Assembly: GCF_965208895.1 (NCBI RefSeq)
Contig: NZ_OZ242363.1
Coordinates: forward strand, 1,674,001-1,738,000
Source: Poriferisodalis sp965208895
GTDB lineage: Bacteria > Actinomycetota > Acidimicrobiia > Acidimicrobiales > Poriferisodalaceae
Length of the DNA stretch: 64,000 bases
Direction of reading: 5' to 3'
Numbering within the stretch: the stretch's first letter is position 1; every line of letters begins with the position of its first letter. The notes below the pieces were generated by a model. The model worked only from the letters and a program-made list of their open reading frames with translations. It searched no databases and was not told the origin of the DNA. The translations under genes were made by a program, and so were the position numbers. Shown here one piece after another: positions 9,366-20,967 of this stretch.

Positions 9366-9935
9366 CTAGCCCTTCAGCTTCCACTCGATGGCGCCGATCT
9401 CGTTCTGGACCTTGACCTCGATGTCTTGCGTGGCCGCCGTATCGGATCGCTCGAGCGTGCACAGGAACGTATGGCCGACGGAGACCACCAGGTACTGGTC
9501 ATCGCCGCAATTGGCCTGGACATTGAATCCCAGCGCCGTCGCAGCCTCAGCACCCAGCGCCGTCTCGGTGGCATTCACCTGCATCACTGCTTGGCGAGGC
9601 CGAATTTCCCGGCGGCCCTGCTCGTCGATGATCGTCACCTGTGCCTCATAGAACGCGCCCTCGACGAGGCCGTCGCACAGGAACGTAGAACCCGGCCTGA
9701 TCGGGGCGTCTTCGGGACAGTCGATGTCGGCAATCGCGGCGGGCGCCACCACGCTCTGCAGGTAGTCCTGAACTTCGCGCTCAACTTGGGTCTGCTCGGT
9801 CCCGCCTCCGCAGGCTGCGAGCACCCATGCCGCCAGCAACGCCAACGAGACGACCCGCCCGGATCGACCGATACGGCGCGAACCTGCCGACCACGACCGC
9901 GCGCGGGTTGACTCCAGCGCGGGCAGTCTGGTCAA
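9366..9935 (-). CDS. Lipoprotein with two DUF4333-like repeats
   Basis: About 189 residues. It is predicted to start at TTG 9935, 8 nt after a strong GGAGG site (9944-9948). The frame is open to 10055, but no such site precedes that start. The signal peptide ends in the lipobox LAAC followed by GGG, so the protein is anchored in the membrane outer leaflet. Two tandem domains follow, each with the DUF4333 pattern of an early Cys and a later GxxFxC element (DCPED...GSTFLCDG, then NCGDD...GHTFLCTL), giving a likely disulfide in each. DUF4333 proteins are common in actinobacteria and have no settled function. A small membrane protein gene follows. Confidence 0.8.
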   Translation of the reverse strand: MTRLPALESTRARSWSAGSRRIGRSGRVVSLALLAAWVLAACGGGTEQTQVEREVQDYLQSVVAPAAIADIDCPEDAPIRPGSTFLCDGLVEGAFYEAQVTIIDEQGRREIRPRQAVMQVNATETALGAEAATALGFNVQANCGDDQYLVVSVGHTFLCTLERSDTAATQDIEVKVQNEIGAIEWKLKG

Positions 9936-10072
9936 GATGACGGCCTCCGGGTAGGAATGACGGGACACTAGCCCAACCCCGCCGGGGAGCCTGCAATTCG
10001 CCCAAACAGCGAAACCGAAGTTCATTCGTGCCGTCTGCGACACGTCGCGTCGCACCCGAGACTGGCTTCCGA

Positions 10073-11716
10073 TCAGATGAACGGCCGCTCGGTGTACCGA
10101 CCGAAGACGTCGGCCAAGGCGTTGGTCACCTCTCCCACCGTGGCCCGCGTCCGGACACAGTCGATCAGGTGCGGCATGAGGTTGGCGTCGGTTTCAGCCG
10201 CCCGGCGAAGCGACACCAGTGCCTCGGAGACAGCGGCCTGATTCCGGTCGGCTCGAACCTGCTGCAACCGCTTGACCTGACGCTGCTCATCGTCGCTGGT
10301 GATCTTCAGGAGGTCGATGTCGTCGTCCTCGCTGCCCTCGGTGAAGGCGCTGGCCCCCACCACGACCCGGCGACCTGCATTCACCTTCTTCTCGAAGTCG
10401 TAGGCCGCGTCGGCGATCCCGGACTGGTACCAGCCCTCGTCGATCAGGCGGAATGCGCCCTCGAGCATCGAGCCGTCACCGAAGTCGTCGATGTGGGAGA
10501 ACATCTCTTCCGCCTCGGCCTCGAGCTTGTCGGTCAATTCCTCGATGAACCAACTGCCCCCGAGCGGGTCGATCACGTTCGCGGCCCCGGTCTCGTGGGC
10601 GATGATCTGTTGGGTCCGCAGGGCAATCCGGGCTGCCTTGTCGGTCGGCAGCGCCAGCGCCTCGTCCATCGAGTTGGTGTGCAGGCTCTGGGTGCCTCCC
10701 AGCACCCCGGCGAGCGCCTCGATCGCCGTGCGGGCGATGTTGATCTCCGGCTGCTGCGCAGTGAGGGACACGCCCGCCGTCTGGGTGTGGAACCGCAGCA
10801 TCATCGACCGCTCGCTTTGCGCGCCGTAACGGTCGCGCATCCATCGAGCCCAGATGCGGCGTGCCGCTCGGTACTTGGCGATCTCTTCGAAGAAGTCGAT
10901 GTGAGCGTTGAAGAAGAAGCTCAGGCGCGGTGCGAATTCGTCGGTCGACAGCCCCCGCTCGGCGGCGGCCTCGACGTAGGCGAACCCATTGGCCAAGGTG
11001 AATGCAAGCTCTTGGGCCGCCGTCGAGCCCGCTTCGCGAATGTGGTAGCCGCTGATCGACACCGAGTTCCACCGGGGCATCTCGTTGGTGGCGAACTCGA
11101 TGGTGTCGGCGACGAGGCGCATCGAGGGCCGCGGCGGGTACACCCATTCCTTTTGGGCTTGGTACTCCTTGAGGATGTCGTTTTGCAGCGTGCCGCCGAG
11201 CTTGCTGCGATGCGCGCCATGTTCTTCGGCGTTGGCCACGAACATCGCCCAGATCGTGGCGGCGGGCGCGTTGATCGTCATAGACGTGGTCGTCGCCTCA
11301 AGGTCGATGCCGTCGTACAGCGTTGCCATGTCCTCGATCGAGTCGACGGCGACGCCGCAACGGCCCACTTCGCCCAGCGACATGACGTCGTCGGAATCGA
11401 GGCCCATGAGGGTGGGCATGTCGAATGCTGTCGACAGGCCGCCGCCGCCCGCTTCGAGGATCTCGTGGAAGCGCTTGTTGGTGTCTTGCGGTGTTCCGAA
11501 ACCGGCGAACATCCGCATCGTCCACAGCCGGCCGCGGTAGCCGCTGGCGTGCACACCGCGCGTGTAGGGGTATTGGCCGGGCCAGCTGACGTCGGGGTCG
11601 GGCTCGGCCTCGGCAGGCGCGTACAGCGGTTCCAAGTCGAGGCCGCTCATCGTTTCGAAATCGGCGTCGCGCACCGAGGTGGCCTCGAACTCTGCTTGCC
11701 AGCGCTCGCGTGTCAC
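10073..11716 (-). CDS. Methylmalonyl-CoA mutase family large subunit, without B12-binding domain
   Basis: 547 residues covering only the TIM-barrel substrate domain: YPYTRG, SFFFNAHIDFFEEIAKYRAA, MLRFHTQTAG and LGGTQSLHTNSMDEAL are diagnostic. The cobalamin domain (DxHxxG) is absent, so a separate small B12 subunit must exist elsewhere, as in the archaeal/actinobacterial two-subunit mutases. The enzyme would rearrange the carbon skeleton of an acyl-CoA (methylmalonyl to succinyl, or a branched-acyl variant). Active-site-lining segments read RGVHASGY and RMFAGF where typical mutases have RGPYATMY or RGIHPTMY and RQYAGF, so the substrate may differ. The start is GTG 11716 with AGGAGG 6 nt upstream. 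Confidence 0.88.
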   Translation of the reverse strand: MTRERWQAEFEATSVRDADFETMSGLDLEPLYAPAEAEPDPDVSWPGQYPYTRGVHASGYRGRLWTMRMFAGFGTPQDTNKRFHEILEAGGGGLSTAFDMPTLMGLDSDDVMSLGEVGRCGVAVDSIEDMATLYDGIDLEATTTSMTINAPAATIWAMFVANAEEHGAHRSKLGGTLQNDILKEYQAQKEWVYPPRPSMRLVADTIEFATNEMPRWNSVSISGYHIREAGSTAAQELAFTLANGFAYVEAAAERGLSTDEFAPRLSFFFNAHIDFFEEIAKYRAARRIWARWMRDRYGAQSERSMMLRFHTQTAGVSLTAQQPEINIARTAIEALAGVLGGTQSLHTNSMDEALALPTDKAARIALRTQQIIAHETGAANVIDPLGGSWFIEELTDKLEAEAEEMFSHIDDFGDGSMLEGAFRLIDEGWYQSGIADAAYDFEKKVNAGRRVVVGASAFTEGSEDDDIDLLKITSDDEQRQVKRLQQVRADRNQAAVSEALVSLRRAAETDANLMPHLIDCVRTRATVGEVTNALADVFGRYTERPFI

Positions 11717-11837
11717 CGGTTGCCTCCTGGGGTGTGCGGCTCCGTCGACCTCGAGGCGAACCCAAACTCGACGCCACGTACAGCGTTCGCAGTGTAGGCA
11801 GGGCAGTGTGGGCAGGCCGGTCCGAACGGGACCGGGT

Positions 11838-12680
11838 TCAGGCGGCGAACGGGTCGACGGGTCCGCGGCCGCTGCCGAGGCGGCGAGTTGCCCCCGCCGA
11901 GATTGCGCGTGTTGTCAGATCGTGGGCACGGTCAATCGCAGCATCCAGACCGGTGCCCTTGGCCAGTTCTGCACAGATGGCCGCCGAGAAGACGTCGCCC
12001 GACCCACGAACGTTGCGGGTGTCGATGCGCGGCGCCGACAGCAGACGCACCTTGCCGCTGCAGACGACGACGTCAGTGATCGTCTCGCCAGTCCGGAGTC
12101 GGCCGCCGGTGACGATCACGGCCTCGGGACCCGCGGCTGCGAGCTCGTGGGCCGCGTCGATCCACGCCTCGACCTCGTCACTCAGATCGCTGCCCAGCAG
12201 TCGGCCCGCTTCGAGATGGTTGGGAGTCACGACCCGGGCGCTCGGCAGCAGGCGTGTCGCGACGGATCGCTCGGCTTCGGGGCTGAGCATGGGTTCGCCG
12301 GCACCGTCGACCAGCACCGGATCCACAACCAATTGGGGGAGCCGCCGGGCAGCCACCGATGCGACGGCAGCGACGGTCTCAGCAGTGAGCAGCAGGCCCG
12401 TCTTGGCAGCCGCAATTGGCATGTCGTCGAGCACCGCGTGAATCTGTGCCGCCACCAACTCGGCATCGACGGGTTGCGCAGCTCGGAACTCGGCGGTGTT
12501 CTGTGCCGACACCAGCGTCAGCGCAAAGGCGCCGTGCACGCCGGATGCGGCGAACGCGCGCAGGTCCGCTGCGAGCCCGGCCCCACCGGAGGAATCTGCC
12601 CCCGCGATGGTCAACGCTGCGGGCGACCAGGTGTTCTGTTCGGGTCTGCTGAGATGCTCGCTCCGGGCGCCGCCGAACAT
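11838..12680 (-). CDS. thiD: Hydroxymethylpyrimidine/phosphomethylpyrimidine kinase
   Basis: 280 residues of the ribokinase fold. The N-terminal LTIAGADSSGGAGLAADL binds pyrimidine and is characteristic of ThiD. GTEL-like VILGG turns and the C-terminal anion-hole/catalytic motif RGSGDVFSAAI follow. ThiD phosphorylates HMP and HMP-P in thiamine biosynthesis. No thiamine synthase or TPP riboswitch is visible nearby, so it may act in salvage. The gene is divergent from the AcoX-like gene at 12901, and the 220-nt gap between them holds no recognisable gene. Confidence 0.88.
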   Translation of the reverse strand: MFGGARSEHLSRPEQNTWSPAALTIAGADSSGGAGLAADLRAFAASGVHGAFALTLVSAQNTAEFRAAQPVDAELVAAQIHAVLDDMPIAAAKTGLLLTAETVAAVASVAARRLPQLVVDPVLVDGAGEPMLSPEAERSVATRLLPSARVVTPNHLEAGRLLGSDLSDEVEAWIDAAHELAAAGPEAVIVTGGRLRTGETITDVVVCSGKVRLLSAPRIDTRNVRGSGDVFSAAICAELAKGTGLDAAIDRAHDLTTRAISAGATRRLGSGRGPVDPFAA

Positions 12681-12900
12681 GGCCCAAGTACAACATTTCG
12701 GAGCACCGAACCGCAGTCATCAAGCGGTTGGGCCGCGCAGTGCTCAAGCGGCAGAGCGGATCGGCGAAGCCGCAGCCCGAACAGCCCGCAAGCACCATGG
12801 CATCAGAATCGGAAACAAGAGCGGGCAGCAGCAGTTGGCACGGCGAAAGGCCGGCCTCCACGCTCTGGGCGGCGGCACGGGTGGTTAGCGTCGTCGGGCG

Positions 12901-14037
12901 ATGGCCGGATCTGCACCGAATCTGAGCGAGCAACGCGCTGGCGGCGGTGCTCCTGTCGGCACTGTCGGGATCATTGCGAACCCGGTCTCGGGGCGCGATG
13001 TTCGCCGGGTTGCGGCGCGAGGCGCTGTGTCCACCACCGAGGACAAGCGCAATCGCATCGCCCGAGCAGTCATCGGCGCCGTCACCGCCGGGGCGACGCG
13101 AATCGTGGCCATGGCAGAACCGTTCGGCATCGCCACCGGGGCGCTCACCGACCTGCGCATAGATGCCGAGATCGAGATCGTCGACGTCGGTGCGACCGTC
13201 TCGCCCACCGACACGGTGCGCGCTGTCGAGGCCATGCGGGCACGCAATGTCAGCGTGCTGGTCACGCTGGGCGGTGACGGGACCAACCGCACCGTCTGCG
13301 GGGTGTGGCCCGAGGCCACCGTGGTGCCGATGTCCACCGGTACGAACAACGTGTTTCCCAGCCTGACCGAGCCCACGGTGGCCGGTGCCGCCGCCGGGCT
13401 CCTGGCGAGCGGCGTGGTCGACCCCGCGGCGTGCGCCCCCCGTTCGAAGCTGATCACGGTCGGATGGCACACCGGGGTGCCGCCGGACGGTTGGACCGAG
13501 ATCGCGCTGGTCGACGCAGTGACGCTGGCCGACGACTTCGTCGGCAATCGGATGCCAGCGGACGGGGCGCTGCTGCGGCAGGTCCTGGTGTCGCGCGCCC
13601 ATCCCGCAAGCATCGGGTTGAGCTCACTGGCGGGGCTGCTGCGGCCTTGCCCCTTCGACGAGGACGCCGGCGTGCTGGTGGAGTGCGGACCGGGCGGTCG
13701 GCCGATGCGCGTCGCGCTGGCACCCGGGCTGTACCGGACGGTGCCCGTGCTCGATCACCGCCGTATCGAGTTGGGTGAAGCCGTGGAGCTTCGAGGCCCG
13801 ACGGTGCTGTCGCTTGACGGCGACCGGGAGCGCACGATCGGCGCTGACGAAGCGGCGACTGCTGTAGTGCAGCGCTGCGGGCCGCGGGTGGTGAATGTGG
13901 AACGGGCGTTGGAGCTCGGAGCCGCAGCCGGGGTGTTCGAGACCTCTCAGGCACGGACGGGCGACCGTGCACTCAACGAAGCGTCGAAGGTCCACTACCA
14001 CCACGCCGACGGCACACCGATTCGCGATTGCTGCTGA
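12901..14037 (+). CDS. AcoX-like ATP-NAD kinase superfamily protein
   Basis: 378 residues. The N-terminus GIIANPVSGRDVRR and the central LVTLGGDGTNRTV carry the diagnostic GGDGT motif of the NAD kinase/diacylglycerol kinase fold, followed by MSTGTNNVFP. This combination matches the AcoX group, proteins often linked to acetoin or other 2-oxoacid catabolism whose activity is not firmly established. It could use NAD or a diacylglycerol-like substrate. The C-terminal tail of about 40 residues (HYHHADGTPIRDCC) is outside the core fold. The next gene on the same strand is a peroxiredoxin, and a nicotinate phosphoribosyltransferase lies beyond it. Confidence 0.78.
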   Translation: MAGSAPNLSEQRAGGGAPVGTVGIIANPVSGRDVRRVAARGAVSTTEDKRNRIARAVIGAVTAGATRIVAMAEPFGIATGALTDLRIDAEIEIVDVGATVSPTDTVRAVEAMRARNVSVLVTLGGDGTNRTVCGVWPEATVVPMSTGTNNVFPSLTEPTVAGAAAGLLASGVVDPAACAPRSKLITVGWHTGVPPDGWTEIALVDAVTLADDFVGNRMPADGALLRQVLVSRAHPASIGLSSLAGLLRPCPFDEDAGVLVECGPGGRPMRVALAPGLYRTVPVLDHRRIELGEAVELRGPTVLSLDGDRERTIGADEAATAVVQRCGPRVVNVERALELGAAAGVFETSQARTGDRALNEASKVHYHHADGTPIRDCC

Positions 14038-14092
14038 GCGATGGCATCCGGTCGAGAGCGTCAGACGGTCGCGTCCAGGCGGCCGGGTAATT

Positions 14093-14111
14093 CCCGACTA
14101 ATCAGGTCGGG
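14093..14111. promoter_or_regulatory. Inverted repeat upstream of the peroxiredoxin gene
   Basis: CCCGAC (14093-14098) and GTCGGG (14106-14111) form perfect 6-bp arms around TAATCAG. A TAATAT -10-like hexamer starts 8 nt later at 14119. The position suggests an operator beside the peroxiredoxin promoter. A weak terminator for the upstream gene is also possible, since TTTAT follows the right arm. Confidence 0.4.
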
Positions 14112-14186
14112 TTTATCGTAATATGGCGCTATCCTGCCCGACACGTTCCGTGCCGCGGCCGGCACTGCCCACGATGGAGGACCAAC

Positions 14187-14849
14187 ATGGCACTGCGCCT
14201 CAACGACACCGCTCCCGACTTCACCGCCAACACCACCGAAGGCGAGATCAACTTCCACGACTGGATCGGCGACGGATGGGCACTGCTCTTTTCTCATCCG
14301 AAAGACTTCACCCCGGTGTGCACCACCGAGCTCGGAGCCGTCGCCGGGCTGAAAGACGACTTTGCCGCCCGCGATTGCAAGATCATCGGTATCAGCGTCG
14401 ACGGGGTGAGCGACCACACGAACTGGAAAGCCGACATTGCCTCCGCGACCGGCCACGAAGTCAACTACCCGCTCATCGGCGATCCTGAACTGAACGTCGT
14501 CAAGCTCTACGACATGCTTCCCGCAGACACCGGCGACACTTCCGAAGGCCGCACCGCAGCCGACAATGCCACGGCTCGCACGGTGTTCATCATCGGCCCT
14601 GACAAGAAGATCAAGGCGTCGCTCACCTACCCGATGACGACCGGCCGCAACTTCGCGGAGATCTTGCGCCTGCTCGACTCGTGCCAGCTCACCGCTGCCG
14701 AGCAGGTCGCCACGCCGGCCAACTGGCGCCAGGGCGAGAACGTCATCATCGTGCCTGCGGTCTCGAACGAGGCTGCGGCCGAGAAGTACCCCGACGGCTG
14801 GGAATCGCCGCTGCCGTACCTGCGCCTGGTGCCGCAGCCGGGCAGCTAG
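14187..14849 (+). CDS. 1-Cys peroxiredoxin (Prx6 family)
   Basis: 220 residues. The catalytic motif is HPKDFTPVCTTELG with the peroxidatic Cys at residue 45. The length and the C-terminal extension (LTAAEQVATPANWRQGE onward) fit the Prx6/AhpC-TSA 1-Cys branch. The enzyme reduces hydrogen peroxide and organic hydroperoxides in the cytosol, using an external thiol to recycle the sulfenic acid. A GGAGGA site lies 7 nt before the ATG, and a palindrome and a -10-like hexamer are found upstream. Its last 4 bases overlap the end of pncB on the opposite strand. Confidence 0.93.
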   Translation: MALRLNDTAPDFTANTTEGEINFHDWIGDGWALLFSHPKDFTPVCTTELGAVAGLKDDFAARDCKIIGISVDGVSDHTNWKADIASATGHEVNYPLIGDPELNVVKLYDMLPADTGDTSEGRTAADNATARTVFIIGPDKKIKASLTYPMTTGRNFAEILRLLDSCQLTAAEQVATPANWRQGENVIIVPAVSNEAAAEKYPDGWESPLPYLRLVPQPGS

Positions 14850-16156
14850 TTCAAGCGGGATTCGGCGGCGATTTCGGCTTCGAACGCCGGAGCGCCGTCG
14901 AGTCTGCGCATCGTGGCGGGCATTTCGCTGCGAACTCGCTGATGAAAGACGCGATCCTGCGCGAGGGCGTAGGGGTACGCGGCCTGACCAGAACGCAGCA
15001 GCGGCACGTGCAGCGGCCGGCTGTTCGTAGGGCCTGGGCGGTCCTGCTCCACCAGCGTCTCGGACACGGCTTCGCCGTTGCGCACTACCCGGTACGGCCG
15101 CACCACGCCGCCACGCGTGGCCTTGCCCTCCGATGTCTTCTGCACCGGGATGACGGGCTCGAACGTGCCTGAGTATCGGGCAATGGCCACTGCCTTGTAC
15201 ACCATGCCGGCGGTGGCGTGTCCCGAGCCCACTACGAGCTGGGTGCCCACGCCGTAGCCATCGACCGGCAGTTCCGCCAAGTCGGCGATGCGGTACTCGT
15301 CGAGGTCGCCCGACACCACGATGCGAGTCGACTCGGCGCCGGCATTGTCGAGCCATCCACGCACGCGCGGCACCTCGACGGTCAGATCGCCCGAGTCGAT
15401 GCGCACAGCGCCCGGAACGCCGCCGAGCCGCTTCGCAGCGGCCAGCCCGCGCTCGAGCCCGGTGCGCAGGTCATAGGTGTCGATGAGCAGCGTGGTCTCG
15501 AGGCCGTGCGCGCGCATCTGCGCCTCGAACGCTGCTTCCTCGTCGTGATGCGCCAGCGTGAAGGCGTGTGCTGCCGTACCAGCCGTCGGGATGTCGAACC
15601 GCGTGCCGGCAGCCAGATTGGAGGTGGCATCGAAGCCGACCAGCCAGGCCGCTCGCGCTGCGGCCACGGCGGCGAGTTCGTGGGTGCGGCGACCACCCAT
15701 TTCGATGAGATGACGTCCGACCGCGGCGTCGTGCATCCGTGCCGCGGCTGAGGCGACAGCGCAGTCGTGATTGAGCACCGACAGGACGAGAGTCTCCACC
15801 AGCAACGCCGCGCCGAACGAGGCGTCCACCCGCAGCACCGGGCTGCCGGGCACGTAGATATCGCCCTCTCGGTAGCTCCAGGCATCGCCGTCGAACCGGA
15901 ACGTGGCGAGATGCTCCAGCAGCGCGTCGCTGAAGCGGCCCAGGCCCGCGAGATACTCGAGATCGTCGTCCTCGAAGCGGTAGTCGGCCAGCAGCTTGGC
16001 CAGGCGCCCCGGGCCAGCCACCACGCCGTAGCCACGGCCGGGCGGCAGCCGCCGGGCGAACACCTCAAAGCACGAGCGCCGCGACGCAACCCCCGACTGC
16101 AGGGCCGCATCGAGCATGGTCAGCTCATACAGATCGGTCATCATCGCGGTGCCCAT
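14846..16156 (-). CDS. pncB: Nicotinate phosphoribosyltransferase
   Basis: 436 residues from ATG 16156. The start is chosen because MGTAMMTDLYELTML matches the usual family N-terminus, and the upstream in-frame sequence lacks protein-like character. Other marks are FEVFARRLPPGRGYGVVAG, GRRTHELAAVAAARAA (phosphate binding with the phosphorylated His region), VRIDSGDL and VVSGDLDEYRI. The enzyme makes nicotinate mononucleotide from nicotinate and PRPP with ATP, the entry step of NAD salvage. It converges on the peroxiredoxin gene and follows the AAA ATPase gene after about 120 nt. Confidence 0.92.
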   Translation of the reverse strand: MGTAMMTDLYELTMLDAALQSGVASRRSCFEVFARRLPPGRGYGVVAGPGRLAKLLADYRFEDDDLEYLAGLGRFSDALLEHLATFRFDGDAWSYREGDIYVPGSPVLRVDASFGAALLVETLVLSVLNHDCAVASAAARMHDAAVGRHLIEMGGRRTHELAAVAAARAAWLVGFDATSNLAAGTRFDIPTAGTAAHAFTLAHHDEEAAFEAQMRAHGLETTLLIDTYDLRTGLERGLAAAKRLGGVPGAVRIDSGDLTVEVPRVRGWLDNAGAESTRIVVSGDLDEYRIADLAELPVDGYGVGTQLVVGSGHATAGMVYKAVAIARYSGTFEPVIPVQKTSEGKATRGGVVRPYRVVRNGEAVSETLVEQDRPGPTNSRPLHVPLLRSGQAAYPYALAQDRVFHQRVRSEMPATMRRLDGAPAFEAEIAAESRLN

Positions 16157-16277
16157 ACCGAAAGTCTGCCCGCAATCGCGCAAGGCCGCCGCCACGGATT
16201 TGCTACGGCGCGACCTGCACACGGCAGCCGTGGCAGCTCGCTTCGGTACCTGCGGTTGCGGCGATGTCGTCGACGGG

Positions 16278-17453
16278 TCACGCCCGTGCGGGGTCGGGCA
16301 TGGTTCGCTTGAGGAATTCGTCGAAGAGCGGGACTGTGAATGCGGTGTCGCCGTGAGCGGGGCTGTACAGCATGCCCTTTTCGATGAGCCCGGATCTGCG
16401 GGGCGCCACCGAGGTGACCAGGACACCCAGCGCTGCGGCGATGTCGCCGGAGCGGTGCGGGCCGGGTCCGAGGTCTGCCATGGCGCGAAGGTACTGCCGT
16501 TCCTTCGGTGTGAGGCGGTCGAAGCGCACGCGGAAGAAGTCCCTGTCGAGTGTCTCGATCACGGTCGGCGTGGTTGCACGCACGTCGTCGAGCGTGATCG
16601 GGCTTGCCGGTGCTGCGTTCCACGCATGGAATCCCCACTCCTGGACGAAATAGGGGTATCCGCCTGAGGACCCCACGATCGCCGCTGCGGCCTCGCTGGC
16701 GAACTCCACCTCTTGTTCGGCAGACGGAATCGTCAGGGCTGCGTGAGCATCGTCGATGGCGAGCACGTCGATCTCGGGAAACGTGAAGAGCCGCTCGGTG
16801 TAGGTCCGCGCCCGTCCCGCGAGGCCGCGCAGCTGCGGCAGACCGGCCGCCACCACGAGCACCGGGAGATCGAGCTGCGAGGTTCGGTGGATTGCGCCGA
16901 TCACGGCGCCCATCTCCTGCATGCTGAGGTACTGGGCTTCGTCGATGCCGAGCACGACCCCGGTCCCGCAAGCTGCCGCCGCCTCGCCTGTCGCCACGAG
17001 CAGGTCGGCGAGGTCTTCGTCCAGCAGACCCGAGTCGGCAACGCCCGGCGTCGCGTCCACGCCGACGGAGATGTTGGTGCCGTCTGGCAGATGCAGCGCG
17101 AAGCCTCGCAATGCGCCGAGCGCACGCGTAACGGCACGTCGAACAGGCGATGTCGCCAACTCAAGCAGCACGCGACGAAGCCGTATCGCGAGCTGGCCGG
17201 CGAAGCTGCCCGAGTCGGTCGCCTCGATGAACGCCGTGCGAACGCCTTCATCGGAGGCGATCTGCAAGAAGCGGTTGAGCAGCACCGTCTTGCCGACGCC
17301 GCGCAGCCCGAGCGGCATGCAGCTCTTCCCCGGCTGGCCCGCGAGCGCCCTCCGCAAGGTCACGCCGAACTCATCGATCAACTCGTCACGGCCGACGAGC
17401 GCTATCGGCGTCGTGCCGGCACCCGGTCGATACGGATTCAACAGACGATCCAT
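16278..17453 (-). CDS. AAA ATPase with C-terminal winged helix (Orc/Cdc6-like or MNS-type)
   Basis: 391 residues. It starts MDRLLNPYRPGAG, then FVGRDE-like LVGRDELIDEF, Walker A LRGVGKTVLL, Walker B VVLGIDEAQYL, and a sensor-like region PVLVVAAGLPQLRG. The C-terminal part (LTPKERQYLRAMADLGPGPHRSGDIA) looks like a winged helix. Such ATPases occur near defence and mobile loci, and their role is unknown. It stands downstream of the restriction operon but has its own predicted promoter in an AT-rich island. An alternative reading is a STAND-like regulatory ATPase. Confidence 0.75.
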   Translation of the reverse strand: MDRLLNPYRPGAGTTPIALVGRDELIDEFGVTLRRALAGQPGKSCMPLGLRGVGKTVLLNRFLQIASDEGVRTAFIEATDSGSFAGQLAIRLRRVLLELATSPVRRAVTRALGALRGFALHLPDGTNISVGVDATPGVADSGLLDEDLADLLVATGEAAAACGTGVVLGIDEAQYLSMQEMGAVIGAIHRTSQLDLPVLVVAAGLPQLRGLAGRARTYTERLFTFPEIDVLAIDDAHAALTIPSAEQEVEFASEAAAAIVGSSGGYPYFVQEWGFHAWNAAPASPITLDDVRATTPTVIETLDRDFFRVRFDRLTPKERQYLRAMADLGPGPHRSGDIAAALGVLVTSVAPRRSGLIEKGMLYSPAHGDTAFTVPLFDEFLKRTMPDPARA

Positions 17454-17528
17454 CGCTCCACCGGCCCCTCAGCTCTTCCCACGCCGCTGATCGATCTCGC
17501 GGCCATCCGCACGCGGCAACATCTCAAC

Positions 17529-17576
17529 AGAGATTACATTAGATTATGAATATTACTTTCAAGAGACATAATCTCT
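17529..17576 (-). promoter_or_regulatory. AT-rich promoter with inverted AGATTA repeats
   Basis: On the minus strand a -35 TTGAAA (17557-17562) and a -10 TGTAAT (17533-17538) are separated by 18 nt, each matching the sigma-70 consensus at 5 of 6 bases. The promoter is flanked by AGAGATTA (17529-17536) and TAATCTCT (17569-17576), and AGATTATG (17541-17548) pairs with CATAATCT (17567-17574). The overlap of repeats with both hexamers suggests an operator. The AAA ATPase gene begins about 75 nt downstream. The rest of 17454-17725 shows no gene. Confidence 0.6.
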
Positions 17577-17725
17577 GCCAATCTCGCCGCTGACAATCGG
17601 ACGAGTCACAACCGCACCCGTCGGGGGCACAACCACCATCATGTGCGCGAAGCGTCGCATATTCGAAGTCGATCCGCCCTCTTGGCGAAATGCGGCTCTT
17701 GACGCTTTGGCGTGGGGTGAGGGTG

Positions 17726-20863
<3,138 letters not shown>

Positions 20864-20967
20864 TGCCTCATCTCTGTTTGTCTACGTACAGCGACTGGAA
20901 TCTTCTCAACAGCGCCTGCTTGGAGCGCTGACCTGACCCGAGACCAAGATCTGCTGGCGCTCGGCGT

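Noticed and set aside
10028..13277. Long plus-strand open frames opposite the mutase and thiD genes
   Set aside because: They are antisense to genes with clear family motifs and have the Arg/Gly/His-rich composition of high-GC shadow frames.
14093..14111. Rho-independent terminator for the AcoX-like gene
   Set aside because: The stem is only 6 bp with a 7-nt loop and only a short T stretch. An operator role is at least as likely, so it was listed as a regulatory repeat.
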